Shown here piece after piece: positions 1 to 9,250 of a stretch of 50,021 bases of DNA (within the stretch, counting starts at the first letter, position 1; every line of letters starts with the position of its first letter). Location: positions 1 to 50,021 of the forward strand of contig JAITUU010000043.1 of the NCBI GenBank assembly GCA_031286165.1, given 5' to 3'. The notes below the pieces were generated by a model. That model was not told the origin of the DNA. It saw only the letters and a program-made list of their open reading frames with translations, and ran no database searches. The translations under genes were made by a program, and so were the position numbers. Source of the DNA: Bacteroidales bacterium (GTDB lineage: Bacteria; Bacteroidota; Bacteroidia; Bacteroidales; UBA1715).

Positions 1-315
1 GGAATTTACATACCAAACGCATTCAGCCCCCACAACGCTTCGGAATCGGTGCGCATATTTAAACCCATAGCATTTAACTTACAGCAGTGTAAACTATGGA
101 TTTACGACAAATGGGGCAATTTGATGTACTACTCCGAAGAGGTGCAAAACGGCACTTTCGCCGGCGAGTGGGACGGCACCTACAACGGCGAATCGCTGCC
201 TGCGGACGTGTATATGTGGAAGTTGGAAGCACAATTCTTGGACGGCAGCACATGGGCAGGTCAGAAAAAAACACTCGGCTACACCCGCTTTGGCAATGTT
301 ACTTTGATTCGGTAA
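1..315 (+). CDS. T9SS gliding-motility-type C-terminal sorting domain, 3' end of a gene that starts upstream
   Basis: The reading frame is open from base 1 and ends in TAA at 313-315, so this is the last 104 residues of a larger secreted protein. It reads GIYIPNAFSP, then VYDKWGN-like WIYDKWGNLMYYS, WDGTYNGE, VYMWKLEA and a final VTLIR. These are hallmarks of the gliding motility-associated (type B) C-terminal domain, which guides proteins through the T9SS to the cell surface. It is almost the same sequence as the end of the gene finishing at 7829: I count 7 base differences in 315, giving only two amino-acid changes (E/D and S/L). The passenger part lies outside the window and cannot be described. 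The following spacer has three GTTGAGA heptamers. Confidence 0.85.
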   Translation, partial: GIYIPNAFSPHNASESVRIFKPIAFNLQQCKLWIYDKWGNLMYYSEEVQNGTFAGEWDGTYNGESLPADVYMWKLEAQFLDGSTWAGQKKTLGYTRFGNVTLIR

Positions 316-340
316 TGTTGAGAGTTGAGAGTTGAGAAAT
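315..340. repeat. Heptanucleotide tandem array (GTTGAGA x3)
   Basis: Directly after the stop codon the spacer contains three GTTGAGA units and then AAATT. It belongs to the same style of 7-bp arrays found in other spacers here (10152-10188, 11531-11554, 13275-13289, 14010-14100, 23926-24010, 30056-30101, 38526-38617). Confidence 0.7.
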
Positions 341-378
341 TTTATTCTTAAAAGTTACATTTACTAATTGAAATTATG

Positions 379-386
379 TATATTTG
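379..386 (+). promoter_or_regulatory. Bacteroidota -7 element (TATATTTG)
   Basis: TATATTTG fits the TAnnTTTG -7 consensus of the Bacteroidota primary sigma factor and lies 53 nt before the ATG at 440. No convincing -33 box is visible. It probably drives the S74/T9SS protein gene. Confidence 0.45.
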
Positions 387-439
387 TGTTTGCATGAGCA
401 AGCCAACATCATATAAAAACAATTTGAACACCCACAATC

Positions 440-2428
440 ATGAAAAGAAAATTAAAACAAGTCGCAGCAGTTGCAAGTATGTTATTTGTAGCAAGTTCAG
501 GCTTTGCGCAAATAGAGGTAAATAGTGTAGGGAATGCCGCAGTCGGAACTACTCCAATACCAACCGCACGGTTACTTGTAAGTGAAGGTTCTCTAAAAAT
601 AGGAAATAGCAGTACCAGCACTGAACGAGCGAAAAATATGATAAAAATTGGTGATGGCGACTATATTCAAATAGGCGAATGGGAATCTGATAATATGCTT
701 TCATTTAAAGCAAATAAATATAATTTTAATAATGGAAACGTAGGTATTGGTGTTGCAAGTCCATCGTATAAATTGCATATTGTCGGCGATAGTTATATGA
801 ATGGCAATGGTTATGTGAGCAATAATTTTGGTATAGGAACAACATCCCCCTCTCAAAAATTACATGTTGTAGGTGATTCTTATTTTAACGGAAATATTGG
901 AGTAGGAACATATCCTTATGCAAGTGCAAAATTGCTTTTAAGTAACAGTAATTATGGAACAAACAATGTGAATTATGGAGTTAATTCAAGTAATTATAAT
1001 TATGGAAACAATAATCTAAACATTGGCGTTTACGCATCTAATTATAGTCATGGTTATGATAATGTTACTACGTATGGACATTATGTAACTAATTATCATA
1101 CAGGAGCATCAGGAAAAATTTATGGTTTTTATTCAAATCAATATCATACTAATACAGATGGTTATTCTTATTTATTCGGGTTGCATTCAGATATTTCTTC
1201 GACAGGAAATGGAGGAAGTACATATGTGCAAAATGTTGATTTACGCACTTCCAAAGCAACTGGTTCCGGTTCCATAACAAGTATAAATGCAGAGAATATA
1301 TCAAGTAGTAATGAAGATGTTGGTTTGAATGGAGTCTGGGTAACAAATACAAGGTCGGCAGGTTCCGGATATATGACCGGGATATGGGTAACAAATACAA
1401 GAACTGCTGGTTCTGGAAGTAGTATATGGGGGGCAAATATATCATCAACATCTTCAAACACGAAAGATATGATATTTGGTGTACAATCAACAGTTTCAGG
1501 CGGAGACCCTAATTGGCGTTATTCCGGTTATTTTGACGGAGGCAGGTTTGTTGTAATGAACGGCAATGTTGGTATAGGTAAAACACCCACATTAGGCATG
1601 TTAGATGTCGCAGGAAATATTTATGCAAATGGTAGTATTGTTACCTCAGATGAACGGTTGAAAAGCAACATAAAAAATGTAACAAATGAAACTGAAAAAT
1701 TGTATAAATTACAAGGAAAATCATATACAAAAACAATAGCACCAACTTTTGAAATAATAAATGATTCGATACATAATTCGATACGAGAGAAAAAATATGA
1801 AACAGAGTATTTTGAATATGGCTATTTAGCACAAGAATTAAAAGAAATTTTCCCCGAATTGGTAAGTCAAGATTCGGAGGGGTATTATGGTGTCAATTAT
1901 ATTGCATTAATTCCAGTGATTGTGGAGGCATTGAAAGACCAACACAAAACCATTGAGAAGTTGCAAACCGGAGTAAAATCAAAGGAAGAACAAAAACAAT
2001 ATGATATTGAAAGTTTATTGCAAAGAATAGAAATATTGGAAAATATAATAACAAATTGTTGTGCGGTCAATGCTCTTAAATCAGTGAATACTATTGATAT
2101 TTTGGCACAGCAATCGTATGGTTTTGCCACACAGAATATGTCTCTCTCTGATAATTCAGCAACGGAAGATTTGAAACTTTACCAAAATGCACCCAATCCG
2201 TTTAATGAACGTACAACAATACGATGCTACATTCCTGAACATTATAAAAAAGTGCAATTATGCGTATATACTATGCAGGGTGTGCAAGTGCAGTGTTTGA
2301 ATATTACAGAACGAGCAAATGTTTCTATTGAAATTGAGGCTGGCGCACTTTCGGCAGGTATATATAGTTATGTGTTGCTTGGCGATAGTATTGCAAGTGA
2401 AACGAAACAAATGATTTTGACGAAATAG
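440..2428 (+). CDS. T9SS-exported fibre protein with S74 intramolecular-chaperone domain
   Basis: A secreted 662-aa modular protein. Residues 1-23 form a signal peptide ending SSGFAQ. Residues about 25-400 are Asn/Tyr/Gly-rich, with repeated units of the form GIG..SP..KLHVVGD, like phage tail-fibre shafts. From about residue 402 the motif TSDERLKSNIKN opens a peptidase S74 (endosialidase-type) chaperone domain, which also contains YGYLAQELKEIFPELV. In this family the domain trimerises the fibre and then cuts itself before the conserved Ser. A coiled-coil stretch (about 495-540) follows, and residues 577-662 are a type A T9SS sorting domain starting with LKLYQNAPNPF. The passenger ligand is unknown. 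A truncated gene of the same style starts at 27076. Family assignment is firm, biological role is not. Confidence 0.85.
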   Translation: MKRKLKQVAAVASMLFVASSGFAQIEVNSVGNAAVGTTPIPTARLLVSEGSLKIGNSSTSTERAKNMIKIGDGDYIQIGEWESDNMLSFKANKYNFNNGNVGIGVASPSYKLHIVGDSYMNGNGYVSNNFGIGTTSPSQKLHVVGDSYFNGNIGVGTYPYASAKLLLSNSNYGTNNVNYGVNSSNYNYGNNNLNIGVYASNYSHGYDNVTTYGHYVTNYHTGASGKIYGFYSNQYHTNTDGYSYLFGLHSDISSTGNGGSTYVQNVDLRTSKATGSGSITSINAENISSSNEDVGLNGVWVTNTRSAGSGYMTGIWVTNTRTAGSGSSIWGANISSTSSNTKDMIFGVQSTVSGGDPNWRYSGYFDGGRFVVMNGNVGIGKTPTLGMLDVAGNIYANGSIVTSDERLKSNIKNVTNETEKLYKLQGKSYTKTIAPTFEIINDSIHNSIREKKYETEYFEYGYLAQELKEIFPELVSQDSEGYYGVNYIALIPVIVEALKDQHKTIEKLQTGVKSKEEQKQYDIESLLQRIEILENIITNCCAVNALKSVNTIDILAQQSYGFATQNMSLSDNSATEDLKLYQNAPNPFNERTTIRCYIPEHYKKVQLCVYTMQGVQVQCLNITERANVSIEIEAGALSAGIYSYVLLGDSIASETKQMILTK

Positions 2429-2593
2429 AAGAAAAGTGTTGTAGAAAATAAAATATTGAAAATTACAACACTGACGGATGGAGGAATGTTTGGAGTTTTT
2501 CGAGTGCTAATTCAGCACAGGAAAGAACAATAACAGAAACGAGGACAATGCCTACTTATACAGCAAGGAAAGTATTTATTAACAGATAACAAT

Positions 2594-4309
2594 ATGAAAA
2601 TTTATCAATTTTTAAGGTATGTAGGATGTCGATTTGTTGCGACTGTGTTTATTGTATTTTGTGCAGGAAATCTTCACGCACAGCATATTTTTTCTGTTAA
2701 TTATGGCAATGTATCACAAGATACTATAACTCTGATTAAAAGATATGGTACTTCTGCATTGGCGAAGCCTATAACAAAGAATAGCAATGATAAAGAAGTG
2801 TATTTGTTCTCTCTTGCATCTGTTCACAACACCAAAATTGTGATTTTGAATGAAAAAACAGGAAAAAGTGTAGTAATAACTCCTGCTGAAAATTTCTCCG
2901 CTCAATTCGAGTTATCGCCGTTTTTTATAGAAGAAATCAAACAAGCGATTTTAGGGGATGCTGAACGATATTTGGTTGCAGAAACCAATGTCGATTTTTC
3001 TATTAGAAATGTTGTATCTATTTCTGCGAAAAATCAAGAAGTATTTATACCTCGTTATTTTTATGGACAGAAAGAAACTATGAAAGAAGCATTGCCAAAA
3101 GATAGGCAAATTGTTCACATATTTAAGGAAAAGCCAAAACTTATTCCTGCCTTGCCCAATGACCCTGAAAACTTACGTTTTGTAGCAGAATTAGAAGAGA
3201 AAATGAGTTACTATGTATATATGTATCAACTACCCGATGGAACGTTGGCTATATACGATGAGCATTTTAATCCAAATGGAGAAAAGAATGTAACTAATAC
3301 AAAAAAGAGAATAAATCCTTGTTGTTCATATCTTGAATTTAATTTAAGTGGCACACTAACTCAGCAACAACAGAGTGCTACGGAATATGCCTTAGAACTA
3401 TGGAGTGAACAGTTGGGGGGTACAGTACCGATTGACATCACAACTTCATTTGTTCCTATGGCTATTGGCATTCTTGGTAGTTCTTATACAATGCCAACGT
3501 ATTTGTTTAATAACACATGGTATTGTTCTACGTTGGGAAATCAATTGGCTGGATATAATGTGGATAATTTGTATGACATTAGAATAGAAATGAATTCCTA
3601 TTACAGTAGTAATTTTTATTATGGTTTAGATGGTAATGCAGGGAATTTAACCGATTGGGTTACCGTTATGTTACATGAAATAACGCATGGATTGGGATTT
3701 TACTCAAACTGTATGCAAGACGGGCGGTATTATTATGTAGCATCTAACGGAAATGGCTACTACGATAATTCTAATCGTCCCACAATTTTCGACCGGCAGT
3801 TGTATCAAGGAAAAGCAGGGAATGTGTGCTTAACAGACCTCAATCAATCTCAACGTGCCGCGTTGATGATAAGCGATAATCTTTATGCCGGTAATTCGAG
3901 TTCTCACTTATTGGCAGTAAATGATGGTATGCGTGTAAAAATGTATGCGCCACCTACTTGGCAGCAGGGTTCGAGCGTTTCGCATTGGGACAATAACCAC
4001 GGATTTCCTAATTTTATGCAGTATGCGTACCAATATCCGTTACACTCATTTAATGCAAGAAAAATAGGCATACTATTCGATATGGGTTGGGAACTTCCTT
4101 GTTCAAATTCAGTTTTGTATGTTACGCCTCCCGCCTATACCAATATTACAACACCATTATCACCAATTATAAATGATTGTGGCGATATTTTTGTAGAAGA
4201 CGTACAAGTAAAAAATGGTGGAGGTTTACTACTTGAAGCCCCTAATGGTACTGTAAAAATCAATAGTAATTTTAAAATGGAAGCAGGTTCTACTTTGAAA
4301 ATACAGTAA
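2594..4309 (+). CDS. Secreted zinc metalloprotease (HExxHxxGF) with beta-rich C-terminal module
   Basis: A 571-aa exported protein with an N-terminal signal (ends NLHAQ). The catalytic motif MLHEITHGLGF lies at about residues 359-369: His-Glu-x-x-His supplies two zinc ligands and the general base. Downstream segments RPTIFDRQLYQG, YAPPTWQQGSSVSHWD and KIGILFDMGWELP match a family of bacterial secreted metalloproteases, in which a His in or near SHWD probably completes zinc binding (inference). The last 45 residues, starting at NDCGDIFVEDVQVKNGG, are a short repetitive beta module also found at the end of the subtilase pseudogene at 28091-29020. It looks like a sorting or anchoring tail of the 'coathanger stack' type rather than a PNPF domain. 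The gene follows the S74 fibre gene after 165 nt with no clear terminator. The substrate is unknown. Confidence 0.75.
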   Translation: MKIYQFLRYVGCRFVATVFIVFCAGNLHAQHIFSVNYGNVSQDTITLIKRYGTSALAKPITKNSNDKEVYLFSLASVHNTKIVILNEKTGKSVVITPAENFSAQFELSPFFIEEIKQAILGDAERYLVAETNVDFSIRNVVSISAKNQEVFIPRYFYGQKETMKEALPKDRQIVHIFKEKPKLIPALPNDPENLRFVAELEEKMSYYVYMYQLPDGTLAIYDEHFNPNGEKNVTNTKKRINPCCSYLEFNLSGTLTQQQQSATEYALELWSEQLGGTVPIDITTSFVPMAIGILGSSYTMPTYLFNNTWYCSTLGNQLAGYNVDNLYDIRIEMNSYYSSNFYYGLDGNAGNLTDWVTVMLHEITHGLGFYSNCMQDGRYYYVASNGNGYYDNSNRPTIFDRQLYQGKAGNVCLTDLNQSQRAALMISDNLYAGNSSSHLLAVNDGMRVKMYAPPTWQQGSSVSHWDNNHGFPNFMQYAYQYPLHSFNARKIGILFDMGWELPCSNSVLYVTPPAYTNITTPLSPIINDCGDIFVEDVQVKNGGGLLLEAPNGTVKINSNFKMEAGSTLKIQ

Positions 4310-4352
4310 ACTCAATAGTGTATTTCCGAAAAACTTATGCGAAACACATTCT

Positions 4353-7300
4353 ATGAAAAAAATAGTATCAATATGTTTGTTTCTCCGTGTTTGTTGTTTT
4401 GTTGCAGCGCAAAATTGTGCTGTTCTCTCTGTTACTGCGTTGAAAAAAGATGTGTGCCAACATGAAGTCATACAATTAACCTTTAAAGGCACGCCGCCAT
4501 TTACCGTACATTATACCGTTAATAATGGCGTAACGCACATTATGACTGTTACGGGAATGAGCACAACGTTTGTGGCTACTCAATCGGGTAAATATGTATT
4601 TACAGTGCGCGATACGTGTTCTGTACTAAGTCAAAAAGACGGTGTGGAAATTAATGGCGTTATATGGGCAACCAGAAATGTTGATAACCCCGGAACGTTT
4701 GCAAAAAATCCTGAAGATGCAGGAATGTTTTATCAGTGGAATAAAAAAAAAGCGTGGGCTGCAATAGGAGCGGTAGCAGGTTGGGATAATACCGTTACAA
4801 CCGTTCGGCAATGGGAAGAGGCAACCGACCCATGTCCTATGGGTTGGCGAATACCCACTGCTACGGAAATAGAAAATTTGAATAATTCAGGTAGTAAACG
4901 AACAACAAGCAACGGCGTGGGTGGTTTTGAATTTGGAAATGGTGCTAATACCATTTTTGTTGCAGCCGGTGGTTTTCGCTACTTTACTGACGGCAAACTA
5001 ATGAGTGTTGGAGAGGCAGGGAATTTTTGGAGTAATGTAGAAAGTAAATTTTACAATCCGTATGCGTATCACATGGGGTTTAATATGGGTTTTTCTGCAT
5101 TAACTCACTCCGAGCGAAATTTCGGATTTAACATCCGCTGTGTAAAAGACCTTCCTAAAGATTCCGTAACCGTTCGCCCCACAAAAAAAGAAACAAAAAC
5201 CGCTACAATTTGTTCTCCCGACACATATTTTTTTAATGGGAAATATTATAACACCACCGGCGAATATACAGCATCGCTAAAAACATCGTTCGGGTGCGAT
5301 AGTATTGTAACGCTCAAACTAACAGTAAATCAATCATATAACATACAGGAAGTAGTAACAATTTGTAGCGATGAATTACCGTTTACGTTTCGCGATACCA
5401 CGTTTCGCGCAGGCGCGCAGAGCGGAAATTATGTATTCAAAAGAAAAACTAAGCAGGGTTGCGATAGTACGGTAACACTCAAACTCACTGTAAACGATGC
5501 GTTGTACGAAGAAGAACAAATTGCAATTTGTGAAAATGGACTGCCATTTACCTTTCGCGATACCACGTTTAAAGTCGGTACGCAAAGTGGCGTATATGTG
5601 CTCAAACGCAAAACACCGCAAGGTTGCAATAAGATTGTAACATTAAATCTTATAGTGCATAGAAGTTATAATTTGAAAGAGCAGACGTTTTTATGCGATG
5701 CCGCATTGCCGTTTAGGTTTCGAGATACTACGTTTGACATAGGAACTACAAGTGGAAACTATGTGTTCAAGCGAAAAAGCATATATGGTTGTGATAGTAC
5801 GGTAACGCTTGCTTTGCGCGTAAATCAACCGGAATTAACAGAATATGCCGCAATTTGTGATAATGCCTTTCCTTTTGTATTTCGCGATACCACCTTTCGT
5901 GCAGGTACACAAAGCGGCGATTACGTATTTCGGCGCACATCACAGTATGGCTGCGATAGTATTGTAATACTCAAACTTTCCGTAGATAACACATATACCA
6001 CTTACGACACTATTACGCTCTATGATAATGATTTACCTTTCACATATCTTGGAATGACCTTTACGCACGGTTCGTATAGTGGCGATTATATGTTTAATCC
6101 TCGCACCGCAACGGCTTGCGATAGCATTGTGCTACTCAATCTTACTATCTATCAAATATTGCATCAAACCGTGTGCGAGAGCGAGTTTCCACTTCAAATT
6201 CGTGATACATGGTTTCCAAAAGGAACGCAGAGTGGTGTGTATGAAGTAGATAGTGGGAAAACGACTTTGATTCTCACGGTGAATCCTACGCCGCAATTTA
6301 CGATAGGTGATGCAGATGCAGTTTTAAAAATGATTACGATTCGTCCGCCTGCCAACGTAGATACTACCCATTTTATCGGTAATACACTACTGAAAAGTGC
6401 CAACATTATTTCGTGTACCAATGCGGACTATGAAAATGTGGCTGCAGGAGATTTTTCGCCGCCGTTTAATGCCAATGCTCGTGTGCAGTGGACTATTATC
6501 TATGAAAACGGCAACCGCTACACAGTACCCAACGCAAACTTGCAAACTTTGCTTGCCGCTACGGAATTATTTCCTTCTGTGGGCACCTATCGCATAGAGG
6601 CAGTGTATCAATATGAATCGAACGGCAAACTGTGTGCAAGCGAAACTGCTGCCATAGAATATGCAGTGATTGACCCGCCGCAATCGCCGCTAATTACCCA
6701 ACAACAAAGGCTGTGTGAAGGAGAACTTACACCCCTGCACGCAGAAGGAAGTCCGCAGGTACGGTGGATTAGTACTGATAAAAAATTACCTAATAGCGAG
6801 GGGGTAATCTACGATTTTGAACGATTGGGTCAAATGAATATTCCCACCGGTCAGTATCAATTTGAACTCTTTGATACCGATACTGTTTCGGGTTGCGAAA
6901 GTAACAGAGTGGCGTTTTCTCTCGAAATTGCACCTGCGGCACAGCCTCACATTGTGGGAAATACCGAATTGTGCGTGCAAGCAATAGAGGAATTGTATGA
7001 AGTAGAAACAGCCGCACAAGGCAGTACATATTCTTGGAAAACATCGGGCAATCATTATAACTACTCCAAAAACGGAGATTTATATTCATCAACGCGCTAT
7101 GTTGATTGGAATGGCGTGGGAATTGATACACTCATCGTACACGAGCGTACGCTTGCCGGTTGCGAGGGGAGTGATACGCTGATTGTAAGCATAGCCGATT
7201 ACCCGAAACCAAACTACACATATACTGTACCGGATGCAACTACTGCCATAGAATTTACCGATGCCTCGTATCAAGCACCTATTGTAGCACAAAATTCCAA

Positions 7301-7829
7301 TGGCACGCAGGTAGAAATTCCGCTGACCTACACCATGGAGTGGTTTTTCGATAATGAAGAACAGACTACTTTGTTTGTAGAGTATCACGAGAGATATAAT
7401 CCGATACGCATAGAACAATATTCCTATGGCTATAAAAATCCGATATTGACCGTAACCAATAGTTTTGGCTGTCAAGTGCAGTATTCTACTGAAATATTTG
7501 TAGATATTCCGAGTGGTATTTACATACCAAACGCATTCAGCCCCCATAACGCTTCGGAATCGGTGCGCATATTTAAACCCATAGCATTTAACTTACAGCA
7601 GTGTAAACTATGGATTTACGACAAATGGGGCAATTTGATGTATTACTCCGAAGATGTGCAAAACGGCACCTTCGCCGGCGAGTGGGACGGCACCTACAAC
7701 GGCGAATTGCTGCCTGCGGACGTGTATATGTGGAAGTTGGAAGCACAATTCTTGGACGGCAGCACATGGGCAGGTCAGAAAAAAACACTCGGCTACACTC
7801 GCTTTGGCAATGTTACTTTGATTCGGTAA
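4353..7829 (+). CDS. Large T9SS surface protein: FISUMP domain, Cys-paired repeats, gliding-type C-terminal domain
   Basis: A 1158-aa secreted protein. The signal peptide ends CFVAAQ. A FISUMP-type domain ('Fibrobacter succinogenes major paralogous domain') spans about residues 95-265 (EINGVIWATRNVDNPGTF ... FNIRCVKD). Residues about 279-645 hold six full repeats and one partial repeat of about 54 aa, each with a Cys at the start, an LPFTFRDTTF-like core, SGxYVFKRKT and GCDSxVTLxLTV. The two Cys per unit could form a disulfide (inference). Two PKD/Ig-like regions follow, then the gliding motility-associated C-terminal domain (about 1055-1158), so the protein is a T9SS cargo placed on the cell surface. 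The last 315 bp are nearly identical to bases 1-315. It is probably an adhesin or matrix protein; no enzyme motif is seen. Confidence 0.8.
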   Translation: MKKIVSICLFLRVCCFVAAQNCAVLSVTALKKDVCQHEVIQLTFKGTPPFTVHYTVNNGVTHIMTVTGMSTTFVATQSGKYVFTVRDTCSVLSQKDGVEINGVIWATRNVDNPGTFAKNPEDAGMFYQWNKKKAWAAIGAVAGWDNTVTTVRQWEEATDPCPMGWRIPTATEIENLNNSGSKRTTSNGVGGFEFGNGANTIFVAAGGFRYFTDGKLMSVGEAGNFWSNVESKFYNPYAYHMGFNMGFSALTHSERNFGFNIRCVKDLPKDSVTVRPTKKETKTATICSPDTYFFNGKYYNTTGEYTASLKTSFGCDSIVTLKLTVNQSYNIQEVVTICSDELPFTFRDTTFRAGAQSGNYVFKRKTKQGCDSTVTLKLTVNDALYEEEQIAICENGLPFTFRDTTFKVGTQSGVYVLKRKTPQGCNKIVTLNLIVHRSYNLKEQTFLCDAALPFRFRDTTFDIGTTSGNYVFKRKSIYGCDSTVTLALRVNQPELTEYAAICDNAFPFVFRDTTFRAGTQSGDYVFRRTSQYGCDSIVILKLSVDNTYTTYDTITLYDNDLPFTYLGMTFTHGSYSGDYMFNPRTATACDSIVLLNLTIYQILHQTVCESEFPLQIRDTWFPKGTQSGVYEVDSGKTTLILTVNPTPQFTIGDADAVLKMITIRPPANVDTTHFIGNTLLKSANIISCTNADYENVAAGDFSPPFNANARVQWTIIYENGNRYTVPNANLQTLLAATELFPSVGTYRIEAVYQYESNGKLCASETAAIEYAVIDPPQSPLITQQQRLCEGELTPLHAEGSPQVRWISTDKKLPNSEGVIYDFERLGQMNIPTGQYQFELFDTDTVSGCESNRVAFSLEIAPAAQPHIVGNTELCVQAIEELYEVETAAQGSTYSWKTSGNHYNYSKNGDLYSSTRYVDWNGVGIDTLIVHERTLAGCEGSDTLIVSIADYPKPNYTYTVPDATTAIEFTDASYQAPIVAQNSNGTQVEIPLTYTMEWFFDNEEQTTLFVEYHERYNPIRIEQYSYGYKNPILTVTNSFGCQVQYSTEIFVDIPSGIYIPNAFSPHNASESVRIFKPIAFNLQQCKLWIYDKWGNLMYYSEDVQNGTFAGEWDGTYNGELLPADVYMWKLEAQFLDGSTWAGQKKTLGYTRFGNVTLIR
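7515..7829 (+). repeat. Second copy of a 315-bp near-identical coding repeat
   Basis: Aligns without gaps to 1-315, with 7 mismatches by eye (about 98% identity), and both copies end at the stop codon. Homology stops right after TAA, because the following spacers differ. The repeat encodes the T9SS type B sorting domain. Confidence 0.9.
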
Positions 7830-7890
7830 ATGCGCTAATGTGCTAATGTGCCAAGACGACAATACGGTAATTATTACATTGTTCATTAAT

Positions 7891-7936
7891 CATAACTTGT
7901 TCGTAACCGTTCCGTAATTTCCGCCACCTACTTTTG
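7891..7936 (+). promoter_or_regulatory. PHO-box-like operator plus -7 element before the phosphate porin
   Basis: Three direct repeats CATAAC, CGTAAC and CGTAAT start at 7891, 7902 and 7913, exactly 11 bp apart. After 10 nt comes TACTTTTG (7929-7936), a TAnnTTTG -7 box. The ATG is at 7963. The same arrangement stands before pstC at 10276. Half-sites at 11-bp steps replacing the upstream promoter element are how OmpR/PhoB-type regulators bind, so this is a candidate site for the response regulator encoded at 14105. Confidence 0.75.
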
Positions 7937-7962
7937 CATTGTAAAATTTTAAACAATGTAAT

Positions 7963-9240
7963 ATGCAAAAGAAATTAATTACAATCGCAATGGCTTCCTG
8001 CGCATGGCTGGGGCTATTTGCACAAGAACAAGAAAATGCACTCGACCAAAGAGTGGAGCAGTTGGAAACAAGCATTGACGGACTTTCTTCGTCTGTGAGA
8101 AAATTGCAAAAAATCAAACTTTCGGGTTATATTCAAACGCAGTATCAATGGGGAGAAAAAGATGCTTCTCTCAAAGTGGGCGGTGCAAACGAAAATCCCG
8201 AAGAAAGTTTTAATCGCTTTGGCGTTCGCAGAGGACGTATTAAATTTACCTTCGATGAGGGAATTGCTACGGGCGTGTTTCAACTCGATATTACCGAAAA
8301 GGGGCTGGGTGTGAAAGATGCGTATGTACAAGTGAAAGACCCGTTTTTCGGCAGTTGTTCTCTTAAAGCCGGTGTGTTCGACCGTCCCTTTGGTTATGAA
8401 ATCAGTTATTCGTCTTCACGCCGCGAATCACCCGAACGTTCCACGATTTTTCAAAAACTTTTTCCCGATGAACGTGATTTGGGCGCAATGCTCACTCTGC
8501 AAGCACCGAAAACTTCGGCATGGAGTATTCTCAAATTGGAGGCAGGATTATTTGCCGGCAACGGTATTCGTCCCGAAATTGACAACAAAAAAGATTTCAT
8601 AGGGCATTTTTCGGCAAATAAAAATTGGAACGGTACGGTGAGTTTGAGTGGAGGAGTATCGTACTACAATGGTGGTGTGTATCAAGGTACTAAAAAAGTA
8701 TATACCATGACCGGTACTACGTTCGCAGTAGATAGCACAGAGAGCAATAAAGGAAAATATGCCACACGCGAATATGTGGGCGTAGATGTGCAATTTGCCG
8801 CAATCACGGTGGCAGGATTGAGCCAACTGACGGCGGAATATCTTATGGGAACGCAACCCGGCACGTCTTCGTCAAGCGAAAGTCCGAAATTTACCGCATT
8901 GCCCACCGGCGATACCTACATTCGTAAATTCTCCGGTTGGTATGCTATGTTGGTACAGGATTTTGGACGATTGCCGCTTTCAGCCGTGTTGAAATACGAT
9001 GTATATAATCCGAATACCGGAGTTTCGGGCAATGATGCAGGCGTAAAAGGAAGCGGAACCGGAAAAGCCGACCTTGCGCAAAATACCTTTGGATTCGGAA
9101 TGTTGTGGCGTGCCACAAATGCACTTCGCCTGCAAGCCTACTACGAAATCAATTCCAATGAACGTTCGCAAAACGTGAAAGGTTACGAAGAAGAGAGAAA
9201 AGACAACGTGTTCACGCTGCGTTTACAGTATAAATTTTAA
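7963..9240 (+). CDS. Phosphate-selective porin (OprO/OprP family)
   Basis: A 425-aa outer-membrane beta-barrel protein. Signal peptide MQKKLITIAMASCAWLGLFA; then a short coiled-coil segment (QRVEQLETSIDGLSSSVRKL) typical of the N-terminus of trimeric OprP-like porins. The barrel begins with the conserved IKLSGYIQTQYQW and FGVRRGRIKFTF, and the protein ends in an aromatic-rich strand LRLQYKF suitable for BAM insertion. It should let phosphate into the periplasm under starvation. It is first in the locus, 97 nt before pstS, and carries a PHO-box-like operator, which supports the phosphate role over a generic anion porin. The family is certain, the phosphate selectivity is inferred from context. 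Confidence 0.88.
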   Translation: MQKKLITIAMASCAWLGLFAQEQENALDQRVEQLETSIDGLSSSVRKLQKIKLSGYIQTQYQWGEKDASLKVGGANENPEESFNRFGVRRGRIKFTFDEGIATGVFQLDITEKGLGVKDAYVQVKDPFFGSCSLKAGVFDRPFGYEISYSSSRRESPERSTIFQKLFPDERDLGAMLTLQAPKTSAWSILKLEAGLFAGNGIRPEIDNKKDFIGHFSANKNWNGTVSLSGGVSYYNGGVYQGTKKVYTMTGTTFAVDSTESNKGKYATREYVGVDVQFAAITVAGLSQLTAEYLMGTQPGTSSSSESPKFTALPTGDTYIRKFSGWYAMLVQDFGRLPLSAVLKYDVYNPNTGVSGNDAGVKGSGTGKADLAQNTFGFGMLWRATNALRLQAYYEINSNERSQNVKGYEEERKDNVFTLRLQYKF

Positions 9241-9250
9241 AGAAAAAGCC

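Noticed and set aside
5190..6290. CRISPR-like array from the regular repeats in the large surface protein
   Set aside because: The repeats are about 160 bp, diverged at DNA level and in one open frame; they are protein repeats.
7089..7547. Long antisense frame (152 aa) on the minus strand
   Set aside because: It mirrors the real 1158-aa gene, with no start context or recognisable domain; the same holds for the other long antisense frames, e.g. 12460-13344 and 41616-42359.
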